Shown one piece after another: positions 1 to 5,473 of a stretch of 21,516 nt of DNA. The DNA is from a bacterium (GTDB lineage: Bacteria > Patescibacteriota > Minisyncoccia > Phycocordibacterales > UBA1550), in contig JAKAMX010000009.1 of NCBI GenBank assembly GCA_021812665.1, forward strand, positions 1-21,516. The letters are read 5' to 3'. The translations under genes and the position numbers were made by a program. The notes under the pieces were generated by a model. That model did no database searches. It was given only the letters and a program-made list of their open reading frames with translations, and had not been told where the DNA came from. Position 1 is the first letter of the stretch. Each line of letters opens with the position of its first letter.

Positions 1-644
1 GATCTCCATGCTAAATAATTTATTCTCAATGATTGATTCTTTATTGCACGCTTAAGCGGCGTAAATGGATTGAGGCTCACCGCGCGAGTGCTCAACATTG
101 TGTTTGTCTCTACGAGAAGAAAGAGTGCAAGAATGCCATTACCAAATGCGAGAAACCCAACGAACCAAAACGGAACTGTGTTTCCGAGGTGTCCCAAGAC
201 ACCGCCAAGCATCGGTCCCACGATAAATGCAATTCCCCAGATTGCTCCGATGAAACCCATGTTTGTCGTCCTCTCTTTTTCATCCTTTGCAACATCAGAC
301 AAATAACTTTGCGCAATCGGCAAGTTGCCGGCCATTATCCCGTCCAAAATGCGACCAAGAAACAGAAAAGGGATACTTGGAGCCCACGCAAAAACAAACC
401 AGCCGAGTGCAGTGCTAAAAATACTCATGATGAGCATCGGCCGACGACCAAAGCGATCAGAAAGTGCCCCGATGAGCGGAGCGCTCAAAAATGCGCAGAG
501 AGCATACACAGAAAATAACGACGTAAGGAGTAGCGCCGAGCTACTGTATCCAGCGACATAAAACGGCAAAATCGGTATGACGATACCAAAGCCTATCACG
601 TCGATGAAAACTGTCAGTAAGATCGTTGCTTTTATTTTTGACAT
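1..644 (-). CDS. MFS drug/tetracycline-type exporter (3' end cut off by window edge)
   Basis: Reading leftward from an ATG at 642-644, 214 codons stay open to the window edge, so the C-terminal half is missing. The protein begins MSKIKATILLTVFIDVIGFG and shows about six hydrophobic helices. Loop 2-3 carries the classic MFS motif A, GALSDRFGRRPMLI, and the next helices carry RILDGIMAGNLPIAQSYLSD, as in TetA-like proton-driven drug antiporters. The family exports small molecules across the cytoplasmic membrane; the substrate cannot be told. No Shine-Dalgarno sequence precedes the ATG. The promoter (TTGTAT, 16 bp, TACAAT) overlaps face to face with that of the divergent DoxX-like gene. ORFs on the + strand across 33-561 are antisense shadows. 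Confidence 0.85.
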   Translation of the reverse strand, partial: MSKIKATILLTVFIDVIGFGIVIPILPFYVAGYSSSALLLTSLFSVYALCAFLSAPLIGALSDRFGRRPMLIMSIFSTALGWFVFAWAPSIPFLFLGRILDGIMAGNLPIAQSYLSDVAKDEKERTTNMGFIGAIWGIAFIVGPMLGGVLGHLGNTVPFWFVGFLAFGNGILALFLLVETNTMLSTRAVSLNPFTPLKRAIKNQSLRINYLAWR

Positions 645-664
645 GGCTTGAGGTGGATAAATAT

Positions 665-693
665 ATTGTATTTCGGTTTAGTGAGTATACAAT
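665..693. promoter_or_regulatory. Symmetric, overlapping divergent promoters
   Basis: The arms ATTGTAT (665-671) and ATACAAT (687-693) form a perfect inverted repeat. For the + strand they give -35 TTGTAT (666-671), a 16-bp spacer and -10 TACAAT (688-693). For the - strand the same bases give -35 TTGTAT (692-687), 16 bp and -10 TACAAT (670-665). Each arm therefore serves as the -10 of one promoter and the -35 of the other. This is predicted from sequence only. Confidence 0.5.
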
Positions 694-698
694 ACTAT

Positions 699-1271
699 AT
701 GAATACAAATAATATGAATACAACAGAAATACAAGAATCGGCATTTTCAAAGTTTATTTTCAGTGATATTCGTTTTTCGTGGTTTTGGCTCTTTGTACGT
801 GTGTACGTAGGATACGAGTGGTTTATGGCAGGGTGGGAAAAGCTTGGGAACCCTGCATGGACCGGTGCAAATGCAGGAGCGGCTATCAATGGCTTTTTGA
901 GCGGCGCGCTTCAAAAAACAGTTGGGCAGCATCCGGATGTTTCAGGTTGGTATGCATTCTTTGTGCAAAACGTTGCACTCCCCCACTCGGCGTTTTTTTC
1001 ATATCTCGTCACGTTCGGCGAGATTGCTGTTGGCGCGGCCCTCATATTAGGACTTTTTACCGGCATTGCAGCATTCTTTGGGTCGTTTATGAATCTAAAC
1101 TATCTCTTGGCTGGAACAGTGAGCACAAATCCGGTACTTTTTGTTTTGCAGATCCTTTTGATCCTTGCATGGAAAACTGCTGGATGGATTGGGCTTGATC
1201 GTTACGCTTTGTTCGCACTAGGTACACCGTGGCAGCCCGGAAAATTGTTTAATAAAAACAATCCACAATAA
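699..1271 (+). CDS. DoxX/DoxD-like integral membrane protein
   Basis: A 190-residue protein with about four membrane segments, resembling the DoxX/DoxD family (DoxD is the large subunit of thiosulfate:quinone oxidoreductase; many members act in membrane redox chemistry). Family-like features are the N-terminal RVYVGYEWFMAGWEKL helix, a central loop with GFLSGALQKT, and the C-terminal TAGWIGLDRYAL. The start is uncertain: ATG at 699 or ATG at 714, neither with a Shine-Dalgarno sequence. The predicted -10 ends at 693, so 699 would be essentially leaderless and 714 would have a leader of about 14 nt. An upstream TTG at 648 is unlikely because it precedes the promoter. The gene ends at a strong hairpin and is divergent from the MFS gene. 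Confidence 0.75.
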   Translation: MNTNNMNTTEIQESAFSKFIFSDIRFSWFWLFVRVYVGYEWFMAGWEKLGNPAWTGANAGAAINGFLSGALQKTVGQHPDVSGWYAFFVQNVALPHSAFFSYLVTFGEIAVGAALILGLFTGIAAFFGSFMNLNYLLAGTVSTNPVLFVLQILLILAWKTAGWIGLDRYALFALGTPWQPGKLFNKNNPQ

Positions 1272-1274
1272 ACA

Positions 1275-1304
1275 AAAATGCCCCGAACTAGTTCGGGGCA
1301 TTTT
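1275..1304. terminator. Bidirectional intrinsic terminator
   Basis: A perfect 30-bp palindrome: AAAATGCCCCGAACT is followed by its exact reverse complement. The GC-rich core is flanked by A and T runs, so it can stop the DoxX-like transcript (+) and the convergent 48-residue gene (-), whose stop codon lies 5 bp away. Confidence 0.85.
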
Positions 1305-1308
1305 CTAA

Positions 1309-1455
1309 TTAAATACTTCCTCGTTTTTGCTTCTTTTGAGCCCTGCTTACAAAATTCTTTACAGAACCTTCCATGCGATGAGCACCCCACATTTGCGTAC
1401 CTCGATATCCTCCTTTTTGGGTGCTCCCTTTTCCCATGATCATTTTGTTGTTCAT
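1309..1455 (-). CDS. 48-residue glycine- and lysine-rich basic protein
   Basis: Starts at the ATG at 1455 (MNNKMIMGKGSTQKGGYRGT) and ends in a basic tail, RAQKKQKRGSI. The open frame extends upstream to 1506, but the predicted promoter (TTGCAT 1489-1484, 16 bp, TATACT 1467-1462) lies inside that extension, so 1455 is favoured; transcription would begin at or next to the ATG. The protein is soluble, strongly positive and has no cysteines or membrane segment. The high Gly, Lys and Arg content would suit RNA or ribosome binding, but that is only a guess and I do not recognise the family. Clear terminators lie on both sides, so it is probably its own transcription unit. Confidence 0.55.
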   Translation of the reverse strand: MNNKMIMGKGSTQKGGYRGTQMWGAHRMEGSVKNFVSRAQKKQKRGSI

Positions 1456-1461
1456 AGATAA

Positions 1462-1489
1462 AGTATAGAATCGATCAAAAATAATGCAA
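1462..1489 (-). promoter_or_regulatory. Promoter of the 48-residue protein gene, probably leaderless
   Basis: -35 TTGCAT, 16-bp spacer, -10 TATACT, then only six bases (TTATCT) before ATG. The expected transcription start coincides with the start codon. Confidence 0.45.
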
Positions 1490-1491
1490 CA

Positions 1492-1528
1492 AAAAATGCG
1501 ACACACCTAGACGATGTGTCGCATTTTT
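1492..1528 (-). terminator. Intrinsic terminator of the alanine-rich secreted protein gene
   Basis: A 14-bp perfect stem (AAAAATGCGACACA with its complement) around a 9-nt loop, with T runs on either strand. It lies 12 bp past the stop codon of the 1541-2068 gene. Confidence 0.85.
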
Positions 1529-1540
1529 AAAAGAGGGTTA

Positions 1541-2068
1541 CTACTTTGCTGGGCAAGCAGCGCGGGCTGTTTTTGCTTGGCTTGCGGCATCCTTTACTGC
1601 AGATACGTAAGCTGCACGAGCATCTTTGATCTGGCCTATGTATGCAGTCAAAGCTTCACGTCGCGCTGTCTTAAATGCGCCATTTGCGGTCTTGATCGCA
1701 GCGCGATAATCACGGTATGCAGACCTTAGAGCAGCCTTGCGAGCTGATGCATCAGTCATTGCCTTTGCGGCAGTGAGCGTATTGTCGCGTGTGGTCATTG
1801 CTGCACCCTTGGCGGTATCACGAGCAATCTTTGCTGCAGCAATAGCGTTATCGCGTGTTGTCATTGCAGTTGTTTTTGCTGTATCGCGAGCTGTTCGAGC
1901 TGCGGCAACAGAAACTTGTCGTGCCTGGCCTGCAGCAAGAAGACACTCTTTACGAGCAGTCACTGTTGTCGAGGTAGCGGTGCTTGAAGCGGTCTGCGCA
2001 AATGTAAGCGAAGGGAGAACGCTTGCGGCGAGCACTGTTCCGAGCGCCAATTTCTGAAATGTTTTCAT
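1541..2068 (-). CDS. Secreted alanine-rich helical repeat protein
   Basis: A 175-residue protein. Residues 1-24 form a Sec-type signal peptide (MKTF..., hydrophobic core LGTVLAASVLPSLTF, likely cut after TFA). The mature part is rich in Ala, Thr, Lys and Arg and is almost certainly helical, perhaps a coiled coil. Residues 57-100 hold two copies of a 22-residue unit (ARDTAK at 60 and 82, MTTRDN at 69 and 91), seen in the DNA as a 66-bp tandem repeat at 1769-1900; weaker copies seem to follow. The only cysteines, C42 and C172, bracket the domain and could form a disulfide after export. No enzyme motif was seen and the role is unknown; an envelope or surface structural role is an inference. It has its own terminator. 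Confidence 0.7.
   Translation of the reverse strand: MKTFQKLALGTVLAASVLPSLTFAQTASSTATSTTVTARKECLLAAGQARQVSVAAARTARDTAKTTAMTTRDNAIAAAKIARDTAKGAAMTTRDNTLTAAKAMTDASARKAALRSAYRDYRAAIKTANGAFKTARREALTAYIGQIKDARAAYVSAVKDAASQAKTARAACPAK
1769..1900 (-). repeat. Two tandem 66-bp coding repeats
   Basis: Codons for residues 57-78 and 79-100 of the alanine-rich protein repeat with a 66-bp period (22 residues). They share the blocks encoding ARDTAK and MTTRDN, consistent with internal duplication. Confidence 0.7.
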
Positions 2069-2142
2069 AATGAATAGATAAATGATTATTAATTAAGTTT
2101 GTATATTCAGGTCAGCTATAATCGCACTAATTTGACCTTCAC

Positions 2143-2170
2143 TTGTATATACGCCGCCACTTGCTATATT
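2143..2170 (+). promoter_or_regulatory. Promoter of the ECF sigma operon
   Basis: TTGTAT (2143-2148), 16-bp spacer, and TATATT (2165-2170) preceded by TGC, an extended -10 element. The ATG follows 13 bp later, giving a leader of about 7 nt. AGGTCA (2109-2114) and TGACCT (2133-2138) form an inverted repeat just upstream and might be an operator. Confidence 0.45.
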
Positions 2171-2183
2171 GTTTCAATAATTC

Positions 2184-2756
2184 ATGCTGCCTCAAAACTC
2201 TCCAAACCATCACGAAAATACCGAGCTTCTTTCGCGCATCGCCACTGACGAACATGTTTTCGAGGAGATTGTACGTACCTATGAAAAGCCTTTGTATAAC
2301 CACCTCATACGCCTTACGGGCAATGTGGACGAAGCTGGCGATCTACTCCAAAAGACATTTATCAGACTTTATAATTGGCGAGACCGCATCGAAAAAGACG
2401 GCAATCTCAAAAACTGGCTCTACAAGGTTTCAACAAATCTTGCGTACGATTTTTTCAGAAAAAAGAAGCGTGAAAACCTAGCCCCCCTGAACGACCAAGC
2501 TGATGATGAAACAATATATCCAGAACTGACGTATTCTAGCTTAGAGCACGACATCTCAGTAATTGACCTTGAAAATGCTCTGCGCGAAATAGAGCCGCAC
2601 TATAAAAATATATTACTCCTTTATTATCGAGAAGGCTTTTCATATGAGGAAATCGCCCACTTGCTCGAAATACCACTGAATACTGTCAAAACGCACATTC
2701 GCAGAGCAAAACAGGCATTAGCAGCGCTACTCAATGAAACATACGGAACCAACTAA
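2184..2756 (+). CDS. ECF-type sigma-70 family RNA polymerase sigma factor
   Basis: A 190-residue alternative sigma factor that would direct RNA polymerase to a dedicated promoter set. Region 2 covers about residues 24-95, with the core-binding and -10 helices around NVDEAGDLLQKTFIRLYNW and GNLKNWLYKVSTNLAYDFFR. A linker rich in acidic residues spans 96-125. Region 4 covers about 130-183, with the helix-turn-helix GFSYEEIAHLLEIPLNTVKT followed by a basic helix. Regions 1 and 3 are absent, as is normal for ECF factors. No Shine-Dalgarno sequence precedes the ATG. The 3' end overlaps the start of the next gene, a small membrane protein, which fits a sigma/anti-sigma pair. Confidence 0.88.
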   Translation: MLPQNSPNHHENTELLSRIATDEHVFEEIVRTYEKPLYNHLIRLTGNVDEAGDLLQKTFIRLYNWRDRIEKDGNLKNWLYKVSTNLAYDFFRKKKRENLAPLNDQADDETIYPELTYSSLEHDISVIDLENALREIEPHYKNILLLYYREGFSYEEIAHLLEIPLNTVKTHIRRAKQALAALLNETYGTN

Positions 2757-3159
2757 AACTACAAATATTATGGACAAATTTCTCATCAATGCATTTAAAA
2801 TGCTACCTTCACGCAAGGTTCCCGACGAGCTTCATGCGTCTATTATGCGTGCCGCAATGTTTCAAAGATCGTGGCGCTATGCGCGCATTTTGACCCTCGT
2901 CCTTGGAGTAATGTTTGTATTAACTCTTTGGAATCTCTATTCAAGGAGCGTCGAGACTGAATCAATTTTTACTATCAGGACTGTGTTCGACACCTGGGAC
3001 CCGACATTTGACTCTATCGTGGATTCACTCCGAACACTTTTTGAAAACTTGCCGGTTCAAGCGATCATGATCATGGCTTTCAATTTTGTTGCACTGGTAT
3101 TCATGATGTTTGTACTGAACTCGTTCAACAGGATTCAGGAACAGTTCAGACTTTCATAA
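2734..3159 (+). CDS. Probable membrane-bound anti-sigma factor
   Basis: A 141-residue protein if started at ATG 2734, which overlaps the sigma gene by 23 bp; ATG 2770 (MDKFLINAFKML, 129 residues) is an alternative. The cytoplasmic N-terminus contains LPSRKVPDELHASIMRAA, reminiscent of the short helical segment by which anti-sigma factors hold their sigma. It is followed by two membrane segments (about residues 50-68 and 107-129) with an extracytoplasmic stretch rich in Asp, Thr and Ser between them. No HxxxCxxC zinc anti-sigma motif is present. Function is inferred from overlap with the sigma gene, the membrane topology and the N-terminal helix; no conserved domain is recognised with certainty. 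Confidence 0.55.
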   Translation: MKHTEPTKTTNIMDKFLINAFKMLPSRKVPDELHASIMRAAMFQRSWRYARILTLVLGVMFVLTLWNLYSRSVETESIFTIRTVFDTWDPTFDSIVDSLRTLFENLPVQAIMIMAFNFVALVFMMFVLNSFNRIQEQFRLS

Positions 3160-3176
3160 CAATTTGTTAAACTACT

Positions 3177-3389
3177 ATGCATATGGAAGCAGCACCAACA
3201 ATGGACTCGACTGATGTAGGCGCAATCATCATGGAAGCTATCGCGCGCACGGAGGCAATGGGTGCGAATGACTCTGAGCGAAGCGTGCTTCTTGGTATCC
3301 TTCGAGACTTTGAACAGAAAAAGATCTCGGCACAAGAGGCAATAGAAAGAGCTCATGGTGTCGTAGACTCAAAGCAGGATTATCACTAA
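3177..3389 (+). CDS. 70-residue helical protein, third gene of the sigma operon
   Basis: Begins ATG at 3177 (MHMEAAPTMDSTD); a second ATG at 3183 is possible. It is soluble and predicted helical. The C-terminal part, LRDFEQKKISAQEAIERAHG, resembles the short SHOCT-like helical motif in which a Gly/Ser-Ile-Thr/Ser turn precedes a Glu-Ala helix; the likeness is weak. It follows the anti-sigma gene by 17 bp. An internal TGT-TAAACT element at 3165-3173 could act as a -10 for independent expression from ATG 3183. The gene ends 43 bp before the terminator at 3433-3467. Function unknown; an accessory role in the sigma switch is inference. Confidence 0.6.
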   Translation: MHMEAAPTMDSTDVGAIIMEAIARTEAMGANDSERSVLLGILRDFEQKKISAQEAIERAHGVVDSKQDYH

Positions 3390-3393
3390 TTCT

Positions 3394-3882
3394 CTACAGG
3401 AAAGCTCGCGTTGCCAGGATTACCGTAATAATAAAAACTACTTGGGAGAAAACTCCGAGTAGTTTTTGATTCGCAAAATTATTTTTTGCATGGATCCATT
3501 TATGAAATTTTTGAAGTGAAACCAAGGGTTCATGTTTGTAAATCGAATAGACAAATTGCAATGGATCCGGCAACATTCCCGCAAACGCTCCTGTCAGCAC
3601 GAGCCATATTGGAATTTTTGCAGAAAAAACAATGGTTGCAATTCCAGTACCCAACAATGCATCCCCTCCAATTCGTAACAGGTCAACAAATAGCGTGCGG
3701 TCTAATCTAAACTTTCCGCCGATTGCGGGGTCAATAGAGCTAGAAAGAATTGCATAATCGTAATGAGGAATTGCGTCTACTACAAAATGACTCATGAATG
3801 CAGCGCATACGCCCAAAAGTGGGTGCTGTGGAACCAGACTCACTACTGCTGCCCCAACAATCGCATGAGATGTAAGTGTCAT
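3394..3882 (-). CDS. YdjM/DUF457-like membrane-bound putative metal-dependent hydrolase
   Basis: Starts at ATG 3882 (MTLTSHAIVGAAVVSLVP), 162 residues; the longer frame to 4011 would run through its own promoter and the divergent PAP2 start. About four hydrophobic segments are interspersed with conserved-looking polar residues: H6, then SHFVVDAIPHYD (H32, D36, H40, D42) and LPDPLQF (D106), plus H127 and H131. This pattern of His and Asp at membrane edges resembles the YdjM/DUF457 group of predicted membrane-bound metal-dependent hydrolases. The substrate is unknown, perhaps lipid, given the divergent PAP2 gene. A strong terminator lies inside the last 25 codons. Its promoter is TTGGGC, 16 bp, TGT-TATACT, with the -10 six bases from the ATG. 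Confidence 0.6.
   Translation of the reverse strand: MTLTSHAIVGAAVVSLVPQHPLLGVCAAFMSHFVVDAIPHYDYAILSSSIDPAIGGKFRLDRTLFVDLLRIGGDALLGTGIATIVFSAKIPIWLVLTGAFAGMLPDPLQFVYSIYKHEPLVSLQKFHKWIHAKNNFANQKLLGVFSQVVFIITVILATRAFL
3433..3467. terminator. Bidirectional terminator inside the 3' end of the convergent gene
   Basis: AAAAACTACT (3433-3442) pairs with AGTAGTTTTT (3458-3467); the stem continues through a T-G wobble and G-C pairs with one bulged G, closing on an AAAA loop. T runs follow on both strands. It would end the sigma operon (stop at 3389), yet it is also codons 139-150 of the hydrolase gene on the other strand. Confidence 0.7.
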
Positions 3883-3888
3883 TGTTTG

Positions 3889-3916
3889 AGTATAACAGTA
3901 TGTTTCAGCAGCCCAA
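3889..3916 (-). promoter_or_regulatory. Promoter of the membrane hydrolase gene, probably leaderless
   Basis: -35 TTGGGC (3916-3911), 16-bp spacer, extended -10 TGT-TATACT (3894-3889), then CAAACA and ATG. The layout matches that at 1462-1489: same -10, same spacing, same distance to the ATG. Confidence 0.45.
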
Positions 3917-3949
3917 AACAAGAGTAGTCTGTGGTACCATATATATGCA

Positions 3950-4642
3950 ATGTTCAAAGCATTTTTAAACGACCTCGTTAAAAGCACTGCTGATACTTTT
4001 AGAAACGGCAATTGGTTTTGGCATCTTGTCTTTATCGGTTTAACCTATTTCTTGGTTTCCAGTGGTTTTGATTGGTGGTATTTTGAGCACACGAGAATTC
4101 CTCTTCTCATACAGATAGCGATATTTGCTGCTCCGGTCGGCTTTATTGTTCCAATTATCTTACCATTGGGACTCTTTGCTATCGGCGATTCACGCAAAGA
4201 TCTGAAGATGAGATCTGCGGGGATCGCCGTAGCGCAGGCAGCAATCACCGCTATTATTCTAACTGCTGCATACAAAGCATTTACCGGCAGATTTCAGCCT
4301 GAACTTATTCTTCATCCGCCCGTATCGATTGATATAAGCGAAGCATTTCATTTTGGTTTTTTGCGTCACGGCATCTTTTGGGGGTGGCCCTCATCTCACA
4401 CCTCTGTCGCATTTGCAATGTCGATAACACTTGCTCTTTTGTACAGTAAAAATAAAAAGTTGTTGTTTACCCTCACGCTCTACGCGTTTTATATTGGCCT
4501 CTCGGTTTCTATGACAATTCACTGGTTCTCTGATTTTGTCGCTGGAGCCATTTTGGGTACCATCATTGCGTTTGTTGTAGCGAGAAGGTATAGTGCTCTA
4601 CAAATTAAAGATGCAAACCATGATCGAAAATTTCAGAAATAA
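3950..4642 (+). CDS. PAP2-family membrane phosphatase
   Basis: A 230-residue integral membrane protein of the PAP2/phosphatidic acid phosphatase superfamily, which removes phosphate from lipid phosphates such as phosphatidate or undecaprenyl pyrophosphate. Motif 1 is KAFTGRFQP (K109, R114). Motif 2 is PSSHTS (147-152, catalytic His H150). Motif 3 is SVSMTIHWFSDFVAG (H191, D195). Six hydrophobic helices are visible. The start ATG has no Shine-Dalgarno sequence; an AT-rich block (TATATAT) ends three bases before it and may be part of a -10. The gene is divergent from the YdjM-like gene and overlaps the following small gene. Whether it serves undecaprenyl phosphate recycling or phospholipid turnover cannot be told. 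Confidence 0.85.
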   Translation: MFKAFLNDLVKSTADTFRNGNWFWHLVFIGLTYFLVSSGFDWWYFEHTRIPLLIQIAIFAAPVGFIVPIILPLGLFAIGDSRKDLKMRSAGIAVAQAAITAIILTAAYKAFTGRFQPELILHPPVSIDISEAFHFGFLRHGIFWGWPSSHTSVAFAMSITLALLYSKNKKLLFTLTLYAFYIGLSVSMTIHWFSDFVAGAILGTIIAFVVARRYSALQIKDANHDRKFQK

Positions 4643-4901
4643 TGAAACTACTGAAGAGCAAATTACCAAGCAATTAAAGGTGTTGCTTCGCTCAGCGTAT
4701 TCGGGTCCCAAGAAGTTTGAAAATCACGAAAAAATTACAGAATTTGCGCAAAAATTGCAGCGCGAATACCCAGAAGAGTTCTCGAACTATTTGTTATACC
4801 ACCTTGTCGCGAACAGTACTCCCAACAAACAAAACCCACCGGCACTTTTTGATTTTCCCGGCGAAAACTCTGTTCAAAAATTTATTGAGGAGCTAGACTA
4901 G
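4620..4901 (+). CDS. Small acidic protein of unknown function
   Basis: 93 residues from ATG 4620 (MIENFRNNETTEEQ); ATG 4611 and GTG 4593 are in-frame alternatives. The start overlaps the end of the PAP2 gene by 23 bp, so the two are probably translated together. The protein is soluble, helical and charged, with EKITEFAQKLQREYPEEFSNYLLYHLV in its middle, and ends FPGENSVQKFIEELD. No known motif was recognised. It stops four bases before the TTGACA box of the next promoter. Confidence 0.6.
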   Translation: MIENFRNNETTEEQITKQLKVLLRSAYSGPKKFENHEKITEFAQKLQREYPEEFSNYLLYHLVANSTPNKQNPPALFDFPGENSVQKFIEELD

Positions 4902-4904
4902 CTG

Positions 4905-4986
4905 TTGACAAAAGACTAAAAATTTGCTAAAATGTCGCCAATTGTAGCTACGGTGGCTACAAACTCGTTCTTTATAAGGAGCCGTA
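4905..4986 (+). promoter_or_regulatory. Consensus promoter, leader hairpin and Shine-Dalgarno site
   Basis: TTGACA (4905-4910), 17-bp spacer, TAAAAT (4928-4933) with TGC in front: a near-perfect sigma-70 promoter. Transcription would start near 4940. The leader carries a hairpin, TGTAGC (4943-4948) with GCTACA (4956-4961). AAGGAG (4976-4981) then sits five bases before a GTG start. Most other genes here lack all of these leader elements. Confidence 0.75.
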
Positions 4987-5433
4987 GTGAGCATCAACAA
5001 GAATTTCATCCTTGCCGTTCTGATGACCTTGATCACCACGAGCGTCTGCGGCCACCTCGGGTATGCCCTGAACTGGAAAGGCATCCTCGTTGTGTTTCTC
5101 ATTTCGTACCCATGGAGGGTGCAGAACGGGGACGTGTACTCACTCTGGGGAGGTTTTTCAAAGGAAAACATCTACTCCATTTGTGCAGTGATGCAGGTAG
5201 CAGAAACCAAGGCGGTCAGTCTTTTAGGTGTCAATCTCTACCAAAAAGCGCTCGATGTTCGTCAGGGTATCGGCATCAACTTCATCCAGCGTGGATCGAA
5301 CAAGGTCGACCACATCGTCGGTTTTGTCTTCTACCAGGATGGACTGATGATCAAAGACAGCACAGCGAGCATTTCACTGATTCGGAGGCTGCGTCAGCTT
5401 CCGGTCATCGACCTCGACAAGCTCAAGGAATAG
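4987..5433 (+). CDS. Membrane-anchored protein with degenerate 13-16-residue repeats
   Basis: A 148-residue protein from a GTG with a clear AAGGAG site. Two hydrophobic segments (about 7-27 and 31-44) form a signal anchor or hairpin. Residues 49-119 contain about five short units. The last three are clearest: VSLLGVNLYQKA, VRQGIGINFIQRG and VDHIVGFVFYQDG, sharing V-x-x-hydrophobic-G-x-N/V-F-x-Q. Such units suggest a small beta-solenoid or beta-sheet domain. The C-terminus (SLIRRLRQLPVIDLDKLKE) is charged. I do not recognise a family. The gene is a stand-alone cassette with its own consensus promoter and terminator, and its codon use (many ATC, CTG, CTC) looks richer in G and C than its neighbours. 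An overlapping long frame at 4932-5549 is a shadow. Confidence 0.7.
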   Translation: MSINKNFILAVLMTLITTSVCGHLGYALNWKGILVVFLISYPWRVQNGDVYSLWGGFSKENIYSICAVMQVAETKAVSLLGVNLYQKALDVRQGIGINFIQRGSNKVDHIVGFVFYQDGLMIKDSTASISLIRRLRQLPVIDLDKLKE

Positions 5434-5440
5434 AGAGGCG

Positions 5441-5468
5441 CAGCCCGCAACAAATGCGGGCTGTTTTT
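5441..5468 (+). terminator. Intrinsic terminator
   Basis: A 9-bp GC-rich stem (CAGCCCGCA with TGCGGGCTG), five-base loop and TTTTT tail, eight bases after the stop of the repeat protein gene. Confidence 0.9.
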
Positions 5469-5473
5469 ATTTA

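Noticed and set aside
33..561. Open frames on the + strand (33-518, 325-561)
   Set aside because: They lie antisense to the MFS gene, whose motif A and helices are unmistakable, and their proteins have no plausible composition.
1514..2057. + strand frames opposite the alanine-rich protein
   Set aside because: Mirror frames of repetitive Ala codons; the - strand has the signal peptide and the terminator.
3883..4011. Longer N-terminus for the YdjM-like protein
   Set aside because: It would overlap the divergent PAP2 start and the predicted promoter; the family-like sequence begins at ATG 3882.
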